Of a stretch of DNA of 64,000 nucleotides, positions 37,701 through 45,229 are shown piece after piece. The notes beneath the pieces are model-generated. The model saw only the letters and a program-made list of their open reading frames with translations. It was not told the DNA's origin and did no database searches. This DNA is from Mycobacterium sp. NS-7484. GTDB taxonomy: Bacteria; Actinomycetota; Actinomycetes; Mycobacteriales; Mycobacteriaceae. The DNA is taken from the NCBI RefSeq assembly GCF_001953975.1, contig NZ_MBEJ01000022.1, positions 100,782 to 164,781 on the forward strand, given 5' to 3'. The first letter of the stretch is position 1. Every line of letters starts with the position of its first letter. The translations under genes and the position numbers were made by a program.

Positions 37701-38052
37701 TTCCGACGGACGAGCCACCGCCATCGAGGAATTCGGGAACGGCACCACACAGGTGTTCCTGATCAGCCTCAAAGCCGGCGGGTTCGGGCTGAACCTCACC
37801 ACCGCCGACTACTGCTTCCTGTGCGACCCGTGGTGGAGCCCGGCCGCCGAGGCTCAAGCCGTCGATCGGGCCCACCGCATCGGGCAGACCCGGCCCGTCA
37901 CCGTTTACCGCCTGGTCGCCCAGGACACCATCGAGGAAAAGGTGGTGGCTCTGCAGGAACGCAAGCGGGCCCTGTTCGCCGCGGTGGTCGACGACGGTGA
38001 TCTGTTCGGCTCGGCCATCACGGCCTCCGACATCCGCGAACTGCTCGGGTGA
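34726..38052 (+). CDS. SWIM-domain SNF2/HepA-type helicase
   Basis: A 1108-residue protein from ATG 34726; an earlier in-frame ATG at 34576 overlaps the divergent gene start. An N-terminal SWIM zinc finger (CTCPVGSFCKH, about residues 76-90) is followed by a long bacterial SNF2-associated region. The C-terminal SF2 ATPase core has Walker A DDMGLGKT near residue 680, DEAQ as motif II, and motif VI in VDRAHRIGQTRPV. It likely remodels DNA- or RNA-protein complexes, like RapA/HepA. Its stop abuts the stop of the convergent permease gene. Confidence 0.92.
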   Translation: MGPGFGFGIARDELIRDFGAQSTMRGERYAAEGRIRDVESDDDGRLLRGRCVGSHGQWYVLEVGLSQGNPAVVEWALCTCPVGSFCKHAVALVLTAVPGAAPQPPVERWRYLLDRVLDEVAVPEGGGKPIALEFSIGAPSRFRPGTLLMLRPLTLGKRGTWITRALTWRRLLDHPEPGEFERDQYQAVRGLISEMERYASPHGTEAMMLNGMPASLWPRLDEVLDAGVTVLADTASGIRAVELIKNVHLRLDFAAETAGGAVMSVAMIVDGQEHDPEGVGLIGMPAPHGMFQVVDSVLRLGAFDPLPGRTMAELLGRREQVQIPAAMARELAVDILPRLAHSVEMEVADGLFVPPTITGPVAVLTVQILDGGARAFWSTRYQVNDQHHDFDPTSSAGVTGYRDAAAEDELWERVTPALQAVAAAAQDWKRQASQHVNRRISATLDTGAVHELRAIVNAHGAVEAAALASRRTLLGAVNLTPVEAAVLCDETLPQLECFAELVIDSEVQYRASGVDPLLSFSGDSSLPGDWFSLNVTVRVDGETVALADVIRELDSGATHMLLPSGMYFRLDTPELLRLRALLDEARALGEIDGERANAATLNITLWDELLELGVVDEQLSRWRANLARLALARPPVPIEPPAGLDADLRDYQREGLDWLSFLWDNGIGGVLADDMGLGKTVQTLALIARAVADGAGKFLVVAPTSVARNWVAECHKFAPGLTAVVVTSTDARGAVRLAEQVAEADIVVTSYTLLRMDVAAYAELQWAGMVLDEAQFVKNHYSKTHQSARLLDVPFKLAITGTPMENNLMELWSLLSITVPGLFPSPKIFEMYFRKPIESGAADDRLPVLRRRIKPVLLRRTKTQVVAELPPKSEQVLAIALSARHRKIYDTRLARERQKVLGLLGDWEKNRFQIFRSLTLLRQLSLHPGLVDDSARSVGSAKIDFLIEQLGQLVAEGHSALVFSQFTGFLGILRAHLDSAGIAYSYLDGSVTSDGRATAIEEFGNGTTQVFLISLKAGGFGLNLTTADYCFLCDPWWSPAAEAQAVDRAHRIGQTRPVTVYRLVAQDTIEEKVVALQERKRALFAAVVDDGDLFGSAITASDIRELLG

Positions 38053-39615
38053 TCAGCGGGGCAGTTGCACGGCCGCGTCGTCCACCTGCTTGATCGGTCC
38101 GGTGAACCAGTGCTTCACCGACACGTGCCAGTAGATGAACAGCAGCACCAAGACGCCGCCCACCAGAAGCGGCGTGTAGTTGACGAACTTCCAGGCGAAG
38201 CTCGGATCCCACGGCATGCCGCCCAGCGAGGTCGGGAACATCGCGATGATCGAGGTGACGATGATCTCGATGATCGCCACGGGGGCCATCCACTTGTACT
38301 TGTTGCCGAGGTTCCACTGGCCCTGCTCGAAGGAGTCACCGGCCTTGAGCCGGTAGTAGATCGGCACGGCGAAGCACAGGTACAGGCCCACCACCCCGAT
38401 GGACACCACCGCGAAGAACGCGACGGGCACCGGGGCGCCGTTGATCTCGACGGGCACCAGCGCGGGCAGCGTGATGAGCGCGGCGACGGCGGCGGTGACG
38501 ATCACGCCGTTGGCCGGCACCCGCTTGGCGTTGACTTTCGACCACAGCTGATGGCCCGGCACGGCGCGGTCTCGACTGAACGCGAACAGCATGCGCGATG
38601 CGCTGGTCTGACAGGCCGTGGTGCAGAAGAACTGTCCGGCCGTCGAGATCAACAGGACGATGGCCACCCACTTCGAACTCATCGCTTGGGCGAAGATCAC
38701 CGCCACCGCGCCGCCGCCCTTGGATACCGCGTCGGCGTCTTGGACCGCGAACAGGAAGGACAGCAACAGGATCCAGCCACCGATCGCCGAGTAGAAGATC
38801 GACTGCCAGATCCCGCGGGCGGCGGCGTTGGCCGCACTCTTGGTCTCCTCTGACAGATGCGCCGAGGCGTCGTACCCGGTGATCGTGTACTGGGTCAGGA
38901 TGGCCGAGATGGGCAAGACGAACAGCAGGAAACCCCAACCTTTTTCGCCGCCGAAGATGCCGCTGTTGTTGATGGTCTGGGCGAACACGTCGGAGAAACT
39001 GGCATGCTGCTCCGGGACGAGGAACAGGATGAGGATCACCGCGGCGGCGCCGGCCACGTGCCACCACACCGAGACGTTGTTGATCACCGCCAGCAGATGG
39101 CTGGAGAAGATGTTGATCACCGCGGAGACACCCAAGATGATCAGGAACATGATGAACACCCGGGTCAGGCTGTAACCGGCGAGCCAGGACTCGCTGAAAG
39201 TGCCCAGGGTGAGGTCCAGGAATGTCGCGCACCCGTAGGAGACCGAGGCCAAGATCGCCACCAGCCCGATGAGATTGAGCCAGCCCGTGTAGAAGCCGGC
39301 CTTCGGACCGCCGAGTTTGGATGCCCACCAATAGATTCCGCCTGATGTCGGGTAGGCCGAGACCAGTTCGGCCAGACAGAACCCGATGATCAGGATGAAC
39401 ACCGCGACGATCGGCCAACCCCAGGCGATGGCCGCCGGGCCGCCGTTGTTCCAGCCGAGCCCGAATGACGTGAAGCAGCCGGCCAGGATCGAGATGATCG
39501 AGAACGAGATGGCGAAATTGGAGAACCCGGACCAGGAACGCTGGAGCTCCTGGGTGTAGCCCAGCTTGGCCAGATGTTGTTCGTCGTCGGTGAGTTGCTC
39601 ATGGCCTTCGGGCAC
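38053..39615 (-). CDS. APC-family amino acid/amine permease
   Basis: A 520-residue permease with about twelve hydrophobic segments. The first, FSNFAISFSIISILAGCFTSFGLG, and ELVSAYPTSGGIYWW are typical of APC-superfamily amino acid and GABA/polyamine permeases. The gene is divergent from glnA4 with a 202-nt shared promoter region carrying inverted repeats. The adjoining operon resembles gamma-glutamyl amine catabolism, so the substrate may be an amine or ethanolamine-like compound; this is inference from context. Confidence 0.88.
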   Translation of the reverse strand: MPEGHEQLTDDEQHLAKLGYTQELQRSWSGFSNFAISFSIISILAGCFTSFGLGWNNGGPAAIAWGWPIVAVFILIIGFCLAELVSAYPTSGGIYWWASKLGGPKAGFYTGWLNLIGLVAILASVSYGCATFLDLTLGTFSESWLAGYSLTRVFIMFLIILGVSAVINIFSSHLLAVINNVSVWWHVAGAAAVILILFLVPEQHASFSDVFAQTINNSGIFGGEKGWGFLLFVLPISAILTQYTITGYDASAHLSEETKSAANAAARGIWQSIFYSAIGGWILLLSFLFAVQDADAVSKGGGAVAVIFAQAMSSKWVAIVLLISTAGQFFCTTACQTSASRMLFAFSRDRAVPGHQLWSKVNAKRVPANGVIVTAAVAALITLPALVPVEINGAPVPVAFFAVVSIGVVGLYLCFAVPIYYRLKAGDSFEQGQWNLGNKYKWMAPVAIIEIIVTSIIAMFPTSLGGMPWDPSFAWKFVNYTPLLVGGVLVLLFIYWHVSVKHWFTGPIKQVDDAAVQLPR

Positions 39616-39710
39616 AAACGCCTCCTCGGTACGGGCGGGCCGGGCGGAACGAACCCGCGCTGCACACGGACAATAGAGTGTTATTGGTCGGTTGTCCTAC
39701 CTTTTGTGCG

Positions 39711-39743
39711 TGACAATCGTGCGGATTCGGGGCACGATCGTGA
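39711..39743. promoter_or_regulatory. Inverted repeat in permease-glnA4 divergent region
   Basis: TGACAATCGTGC (39711-39722) and GCACGATCGTGA (39732-39743) pair at 10 of 12 positions with a 9-nt spacer, and the second arm contains the perfect palindrome CACGATCGTG. The dyad lies 75 nt before glnA4 and 96 nt before the permease. It is a candidate operator for the FadR-type regulator at 44105. Confidence 0.5.
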
Positions 39744-39817
39744 CGTCATCGGGCTAGGCAATGGTCGGCTGGAGTTCGGGTTGGCCAGTGAATCCGACAC
39801 GGGCAGGAGAGTGTGCA

Positions 39818-41185
39818 ATGAGCCACCACCCCGGCATGCTGGCACGAGCCGACCTCGAGCAAATGGTGGCCGCCGGTGAGATCGACACGGTGATCGTCGC
39901 GTTCTGCGATATGCAGGGCCGGTTGACGGGCAAGCGGGTCTCCGGCCGGTTGTTTGTCGAGGAGGTCGCCGCCCACGGGGCGGAGTGCTGCAACTACCTG
40001 CTCGCCGTCGACGTCGACATGAACACCGTCGACGGCTATGCGATGTCGAGTTGGGACACCGGATATGGCGACATGGTGATGACCGCCGACTTCAGCACGC
40101 TGCGCCTGATCCCGTGGCTGCCCGGCACCGCGCTGGTGATGGCGGATCTGTCGTGGACAGACGGGAACCCGGTGCAGCAGGCGCCGCGCAGCATCCTCAA
40201 CCGGCAGATCGACCGCCTGGCCGAGCGGAACCTGGTGCCCTACGTCGGCACCGAGCTGGAGTTCATGGTCTTCGACAACACGTTTCGTGAGGCCTGGGCC
40301 GCCGGATACACCGGTCTCACCCCGGCGTCGGACTACAACGTCGACTACGCCATGCACGCCTCGACCCGGATGGAACCGCTGCTGCGCGACATCCGCCTCG
40401 GGATGGAAGGAGCCGGTTTGTACTGCGAAGGCGTCAAGGGGGAGTGCAACCTCGGCCAGCAGGAGATCGCCTTCCGCTACGACCATGCCCGCATCACGTG
40501 TGACAACCACACCATCTACCGCAACGGTGCCAAGGAGATCGCCGATCAGCACGGCAAGAGCCTGACGTTCATGGCGAAGTTCGACGAGCGTGAGGGCAAC
40601 AGCTGTCACATCCACATCTCCTTGCGCGACGACCAGGGTTCGGCTGTCTTCGCCGATGAGTCCGACCCGTATGGCATGTCCCCGATGTTCCGCAGTTTCG
40701 TCGCGGGCCAGCTGGCCACCTTGCGAGAGCTGACGCTGTTCTATGCACCGAACATCAACTCCTACAAGCGCTTTGCCGCCGGAAGTTTTGCGCCCACGGC
40801 GGTGGCCTGGGGGATGGACAATCGCACGTGTGCGTTGCGGGTGGTCGGGCACGGGCACGGGATGCGGATGGAATGCCGGGCGCCCGGCGGCGACGTCAAC
40901 CAATATCTGGCGGTCTCGGCGTTGATCGCCGGCGGCCTGCACGGTATCGACCACGAGCTCGAACTGCCGGCCCCGATGTCGGGGAATGCCTATGCCAGTG
41001 GGGCGCAACGGCTACCCACCACCTTGGTCGAGGCGGTCGAGCTGCTGGAGAAGTCCGAGGTGGCGCGCACGGCGTTCGGGGACGAGGTCGTCGAGCACTA
41101 CCTGAACAACGCGCGGGTGGAGTTGGCGGCGTTCAACACTGCGGTGACGGATTGGGAAAGGGTGCGTGGATTTGAACGCCTTTGA
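39818..41185 (+). CDS. glnA4: Glutamine synthetase-like gamma-glutamyl-amine ligase (GlnA4-type)
   Basis: A 455-residue glutamine synthetase homolog from ATG 39818, with AGGAG 7-11 nt upstream. The conserved GS features include the metal-binding TELEFMVFD and NSCHIHISL and a late GMRMECRAPGGDVNQYLA. Its neighbours (permease, C26 amidase, aldehyde dehydrogenase, SDR, FadR regulator) copy the logic of Puu-type pathways, where such enzymes glutamylate amines. I recall Rv2860c (GlnA4) as the M. tuberculosis ortholog in the same order. It is unlikely to be the main nitrogen-assimilating GS. Confidence 0.9.
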   Translation: MSHHPGMLARADLEQMVAAGEIDTVIVAFCDMQGRLTGKRVSGRLFVEEVAAHGAECCNYLLAVDVDMNTVDGYAMSSWDTGYGDMVMTADFSTLRLIPWLPGTALVMADLSWTDGNPVQQAPRSILNRQIDRLAERNLVPYVGTELEFMVFDNTFREAWAAGYTGLTPASDYNVDYAMHASTRMEPLLRDIRLGMEGAGLYCEGVKGECNLGQQEIAFRYDHARITCDNHTIYRNGAKEIADQHGKSLTFMAKFDEREGNSCHIHISLRDDQGSAVFADESDPYGMSPMFRSFVAGQLATLRELTLFYAPNINSYKRFAAGSFAPTAVAWGMDNRTCALRVVGHGHGMRMECRAPGGDVNQYLAVSALIAGGLHGIDHELELPAPMSGNAYASGAQRLPTTLVEAVELLEKSEVARTAFGDEVVEHYLNNARVELAAFNTAVTDWERVRGFERL

Positions 41186-41963
41186 CGCCAGCCCGGCGAC
41201 CGCCCCGGCGACCGGCCCGACGGCCGGCCCGGCGAACGCACGGCCGGTAATCGGGCTGACGACGTATCTGCAGCAGGCGCAGACCGGGGTGTGGGACGTG
41301 CAGGCCAGCTTCCTGCCGCAGATCTACTTCGAAGGTGTCAGCAGGGCCGGTGGCATCGCGATGCTGTTGCCCCCGCAGCCGGCCGACGGCGACGTCGTCG
41401 ACCGGGTGCTCGACCGCATCGACGGCTTGGTGATCACCGGCGGGCCCGACGTCGACCCGGCGCGGTACGGGCAACAGCCGCATCCGGCCACCAATGCGCC
41501 GGACATCGGGCGGGATGCCTGGGAGTTCGCGCTGCTGGAAGGGGCGCTGCGGCGGGGCATTCCGGTGCTCGGCGTGTGTCGCGGGGCGCAGGTGCTCAAC
41601 GTCGCCCTCGGCGGCACCCTGCACCAACACCTACCTGACGTCATCGGCAACACCCACCATCAACAGGGCAATGCGGTGTTCGGCACATCCGCGGTGCACA
41701 CCGTGCCGAATACCGCGCTGGCCGCCCTGATCGGCGAGACCTCAGATGCGCAGTGCTATCACCATCAGGCCATCGACCTGCTGGGTGAGGGGCTGGTGGT
41801 CAGCGCGCGCGACGCCGACGGGGTGATCGAGGCCGTGGAGTACCCGGGCGACGCATTCGTCGTCGGAGTGCAATGGCATCCCGAGGAAACTCTCGACGAC
41901 CTGCGCTTGTTCGCCGCCGTGGTAGATGCGGCCGGAACGTATGCAACAGAAAGGGTCTCATGA
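41166..41963 (+). CDS. Class I glutamine amidotransferase-like gamma-glutamyl hydrolase (C26)
   Basis: A 265-residue peptidase C26 protein, GTG 41166, overlapping the glnA4 end by 20 nt. The nucleophile sits in GVCRGAQVLN and the paired His-Glu in WHPEE; the early loop DGLVITGGPDVDPARYG matches PuuD-like gamma-glutamyl hydrolases. It probably removes the gamma-glutamyl group after the attached amine has been oxidised. It is Rv2859c-like by position. The stop overlaps the next gene (ATGA). Confidence 0.9.
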   Translation: MDLNAFDASPATAPATGPTAGPANARPVIGLTTYLQQAQTGVWDVQASFLPQIYFEGVSRAGGIAMLLPPQPADGDVVDRVLDRIDGLVITGGPDVDPARYGQQPHPATNAPDIGRDAWEFALLEGALRRGIPVLGVCRGAQVLNVALGGTLHQHLPDVIGNTHHQQGNAVFGTSAVHTVPNTALAALIGETSDAQCYHHQAIDLLGEGLVVSARDADGVIEAVEYPGDAFVVGVQWHPEETLDDLRLFAAVVDAAGTYATERVS

Positions 41964-43324
41964 CATCAGGTCAGGTGATCAATCCGGCGACCGAGGCGGT
42001 GTTGACCACCGTCGAGCTCCTCGATGTGGCGGCCGTCGACGACGCGGTGGCGCGTGCCGGGGCGGCACAGCGAGCGTGGGCTCGGCTGGCTCCGGCGGAA
42101 CGGGCGGCGGCCCTGCGCGCCTTCGCTGCCGTCGTCGACGCCCATGTCGATGAACTGGCCGCCCTGGAGGTGGCCAACTCCGGACATCCGATCGGGCAGG
42201 CCGAATGGGAGGCCGGGCATGTCCGGGACGTACTGCAGTTCTATTCGGCCACCCCGGAGCGGTTGAGCGGCAAGCAGATTCCGGTGGCAGGCGGTCTGGA
42301 CGTCACGTTCAACGAGCCGTTGGGCGTGGTCGGGGTGATCACCCCGTGGAACTTCCCGATGACGATCGCGGCCTGGGGGTTTGCCCCCGCGCTCGCCGCC
42401 GGCAATGCCGTCGTCCTCAAACCGGCCGAGTGGACGCCACTGACCTCGATCCGGTTGGGCGAGCTGGCCACTGAATCGGGCCTGCCCGCGGACCTGTTCC
42501 AGGTGCTGCCCGGTAAGGGGTCGGTGGTGGGTGAGCGGTTCGTCACCCACCCGGGCGTGCGCAAGGTGGTGTTCACCGGCTCCACCGAGGTGGGCATGCG
42601 GGTGATGGCCGGGGCGGCCGCCCAGGTCAAGCGCGTCACCCTGGAGCTGGGCGGCAAGAGCGCCAACATCGTGTTCGACGACTGCGATCTGGAGAAGGCC
42701 GCGGCCACCGCACCGTACGGGGTGTTCGATAACGCCGGGCAGGATTGCTGTGCGCGGAGCCGAATCCTGGTGCAGCGCAGTGTCTACGACCGTTTCATGG
42801 AGATGCTGGAACCGGCGGTCAAGGGCGTGACGGTCGGAGATCCCACGGTGCGCGACACCGAGATGGGCCCATTGGTGTCGCGGCCGCACTGGGAATCGGT
42901 GGCCAGTTATGTTCCCGACGATGCGCCCGTGGCGTTCCGCGGCTCGGCGCCCGACGGGCCCGGATTCTGGTTCCCGCCAACGGTGTTGACCCCGAGCCGC
43001 ACCGATCGCACCGTCACCGACGAGATCTTCGGGCCCGTCGTGACGGTGCTGCCGTTCGAGGATGAGGCCGACGCGATCGCGCTCGCCAACGACACCCCCT
43101 ATGGGTTGTCCGGCTCGATCTGGACCGAGAACCTGTCGCGCGCTATGCGCGTCTCCCGGGCGGTGGAATCGGGCAACCTCAGCGTCAACTCACATTCGTC
43201 GGTCCGGTACAACACCCCGTTCGGCGGCTTCAAGCAGTCGGGTCTCGGTCGGGAACTGGGCCCTGATGCGCCGTTGTCGTTCACCGAGACCAAGAACGTC
43301 TTTTTCGCAGTAGAGGAGCTGTAG
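41960..43324 (+). CDS. NAD(P)+-dependent aldehyde dehydrogenase
   Basis: A 454-residue enzyme from ATG 41960, overlapping the amidohydrolase stop; the open frame upstream lies inside the previous gene. The ALDH signatures are PWNFPM, GSTEVG, ELGGKS (general base Glu) and the catalytic loop GQDCC with Cys263 at the GQxC position. It would oxidise a (gamma-glutamyl) aminoaldehyde to the acid, as PuuC does. It is Rv2858c-like by position. Confidence 0.92.
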   Translation: MTSGQVINPATEAVLTTVELLDVAAVDDAVARAGAAQRAWARLAPAERAAALRAFAAVVDAHVDELAALEVANSGHPIGQAEWEAGHVRDVLQFYSATPERLSGKQIPVAGGLDVTFNEPLGVVGVITPWNFPMTIAAWGFAPALAAGNAVVLKPAEWTPLTSIRLGELATESGLPADLFQVLPGKGSVVGERFVTHPGVRKVVFTGSTEVGMRVMAGAAAQVKRVTLELGGKSANIVFDDCDLEKAAATAPYGVFDNAGQDCCARSRILVQRSVYDRFMEMLEPAVKGVTVGDPTVRDTEMGPLVSRPHWESVASYVPDDAPVAFRGSAPDGPGFWFPPTVLTPSRTDRTVTDEIFGPVVTVLPFEDEADAIALANDTPYGLSGSIWTENLSRAMRVSRAVESGNLSVNSHSSVRYNTPFGGFKQSGLGRELGPDAPLSFTETKNVFFAVEEL

Positions 43325-44098
43325 ATGGATCTGACCCAACGCCTGGCCGGCAAGGTCGCCGTCATCACCGGCGGCGCCGGCGGCATCGGCCTGGCCGCCG
43401 GTAAGCGGCTGCGCGCCGAAGGCGCCACCATCGTGGTCGGCGACATCGACCCAACCACGGGCGAGGCGGCCGCCGAGGAGCTCGACGGCTTATTCGTCGC
43501 GGTTGACGTGTCGGACGAGGGCGCCGTCGACCAGCTCTTCGACACCGCGGCGGCAACGTTCGGCTCGGTCGACATCGCGTTCAACAACGCCGGGATCTCG
43601 CCGCCTGAGGACGATCTGATCGAGACCACCGAACTGCCGGCCTGGCAGCGGGTGCAGGACGTCAACCTCAAATCCGTGTATCTGTCGTGCCGCGCGGCGC
43701 TGCGGCACATGGTCCCGGCCGGGCGGGGCTCGATCATCAACACCGCCTCTTTCGTGGCGGTGATGGGGTCGGCGACATCGCAGATCTCCTACACCGCCTC
43801 CAAAGGCGGGGTGCTGGCGATGTCGCGTGAGCTCGGCGTGCAGTACGCCCGCCAGGGCATCCGGGTCAACGCGTTGTGCCCTGGTCCGGTCAACACGCCG
43901 CTGTTGCAGGAGTTGTTCGCCAAGGACCCCGAACGGGCGGCACGTCGGCTGGTGCACATCCCCCTGGGCCGCTTCGCCGAGCCCGAGGAACTGGCCGCCG
44001 CGGTCGCGTTCCTGGCCAGCGACGACGCCTCCTTCATCACCGGGTCGACGTTCCTGGTCGACGGCGGGATCAGCTCGGCCTACGTCACGCCTCTGTGA
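43325..44098 (+). CDS. SDR family oxidoreductase
   Basis: A 257-residue classical SDR beginning directly after the aldehyde dehydrogenase stop. Motifs are TGGAGGIG for NAD(P) binding, NNAG, the active site SYTASKGG (YxxxK) and the C-terminal GSTFLVDGG. The substrate is unknown; sharing an operon with GlnA4, C26 and ALDH suggests the same amine pathway, perhaps on a hydroxylated intermediate. It is Rv2857c-like by position. Confidence 0.92.
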   Translation: MDLTQRLAGKVAVITGGAGGIGLAAGKRLRAEGATIVVGDIDPTTGEAAAEELDGLFVAVDVSDEGAVDQLFDTAAATFGSVDIAFNNAGISPPEDDLIETTELPAWQRVQDVNLKSVYLSCRAALRHMVPAGRGSIINTASFVAVMGSATSQISYTASKGGVLAMSRELGVQYARQGIRVNALCPGPVNTPLLQELFAKDPERAARRLVHIPLGRFAEPEELAAAVAFLASDDASFITGSTFLVDGGISSAYVTPL

Positions 44099-44104
44099 CC
44101 CGCC

Positions 44105-44833
44105 ATGACCGAACCGGATCCGCAGGCCGCCGCCGAAACAGCTGACACGCTGTTGCGGCCGGTCCGCCTCGGAAACGCCTTCGAGGACACCGTCGGCCGG
44201 CTGCTGGAGACGATCCGGCTCGGCGTCCTGACCCCAGGGGAGTCCCTCCCACCCGAGCGCGAGTTGGCGACGCGTCTCGGCGTCAGCCGCGACACCGTGC
44301 GCGAGGCGATCAAATCGCTGGCCGACGCCGGTTACCTGGTGTCCAAGCGCGGACGTTACGGCGGCACCTTCCTGGCCGCCGAGTTGCCGCGGCACACGGC
44401 TGACGGCCCACGGCCGACCCGCGAGGAGATCGACGATGCGTTGCGGTTGCGCGAGATCCTGGAGGTCGGGGCGGCCAGGATGGCGGCCGGCCGCACCTTG
44501 AGTGCCAGCGAGCGGGATGGGTTGTGGTGCCGGCTGGCCGACGTCCGCGGGGCCGCGCCCGATGACTACCGACGCCTGGATTCCCGGTTGCACCTGGCCA
44601 TCGCCGAGGCTGCCGGGTCACCGTCGCTGGTGCCGCTGGTGGCCGAGAACCGTATGCGGGTCAACGCGCTGCTGGATCAGATCCCGTTGTTGCCGCGCAA
44701 CATTGCCCACTCCGACGAACAGCACGAGGCCATCGTCATCGCGATCCTGGCCGGTGACAGTGAGGGTGCAGCCGCGGCCATGCTGGCGCACGTCGGCGGA
44801 TCGTCGGCCTTGCTGCACGGCTTCCTGGATTAG
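44105..44833 (+). CDS. FadR-type GntR transcriptional regulator
   Basis: A 242-residue regulator. The N-terminal winged HTH reads GESLPPERELATRLGVSRDTVREAIKSLADAGYLVSKRG, and the C-terminal all-helical FCD domain carries Asp/His positions (DSRLHLAIAEAAGS, HSDEQHEAIVIAILAGD) that bind metal or organic acid in this family. It is the last gene of the GlnA4 operon, 6 nt after the SDR, and probably controls it and the divergent permease. The ligand is unknown. Confidence 0.92.
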   Translation: MTEPDPQAAAETADTLLRPVRLGNAFEDTVGRLLETIRLGVLTPGESLPPERELATRLGVSRDTVREAIKSLADAGYLVSKRGRYGGTFLAAELPRHTADGPRPTREEIDDALRLREILEVGAARMAAGRTLSASERDGLWCRLADVRGAAPDDYRRLDSRLHLAIAEAAGSPSLVPLVAENRMRVNALLDQIPLLPRNIAHSDEQHEAIVIAILAGDSEGAAAAMLAHVGGSSALLHGFLD

Positions 44834-44842
44834 ATTCGAACC

Positions 44843-45172
44843 GTGGTCCATCCCGGTAACGACGAACAGGTCGAGCGCGCATCGTCGGCCCTGGCCGACG
44901 TCGACACGTCGGGATGGGCGCGGCGATTCGACCTGTTGTCCGACCCCCACCGGCTGGAGATCCTGCTGGGTCTGCACAGTGCCCCCGGCATCTGCGTCGG
45001 CGATCTGGCCGCCGCACTCCGACGCTCGGAGAATGCGGTGTCCCAGGCGTTGCGGGTGCTTCGGGAGCAGGGCTGGGTCAGCGCGACGCGAGTTGGTCGG
45101 ACGGTCAACTACCGGTTGGAGGACGAGACGGTGCACGACCTGTTGCACTGGATCGGAGCCCGACACGGCTGA
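44843..45172 (+). CDS. ArsR-family metalloregulator, probable nickel/cobalt sensor
   Basis: A 109-residue winged-helix repressor from GTG 44843. The recognition helix is GDLAAALRRSENAVSQALRVLREQGW. The C-terminal helix DETVHDLLHWIGARHG supplies Asp and His residues like the alpha-5 metal sites of mycobacterial NmtR/KmtR. It sits directly upstream of nicT in the same direction with a perfect palindrome between them, so it likely represses nickel/cobalt uptake or transport. Sensing specificity is an inference. Confidence 0.85.
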   Translation: MVHPGNDEQVERASSALADVDTSGWARRFDLLSDPHRLEILLGLHSAPGICVGDLAAALRRSENAVSQALRVLREQGWVSATRVGRTVNYRLEDETVHDLLHWIGARHG

Positions 45173-45182
45173 AGCCGATCAT

Positions 45183-45204
45183 CATCTGTCCACCTGGACA
45201 GATG
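45183..45204. promoter_or_regulatory. Perfect palindromic operator between ArsR gene and nicT
   Basis: CATCTGTCCA (45183-45192) and TGGACAGATG (45195-45204) are perfect 10-bp arms around a CC spacer, 25 nt before the nicT ATG. The position just downstream of the ArsR gene and upstream of the transporter is that of an ArsR-family operator controlling nicT. Confidence 0.72.
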
Positions 45205-45229
45205 TCAGGGGTCGCCCTACGCTCGGACG

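Noticed and set aside
38065..38853. Plus-strand frame of 262 codons inside the permease gene
   Set aside because: It is antisense to a permease with clear membrane segments; the product is an Arg/His/Asp-rich shadow.
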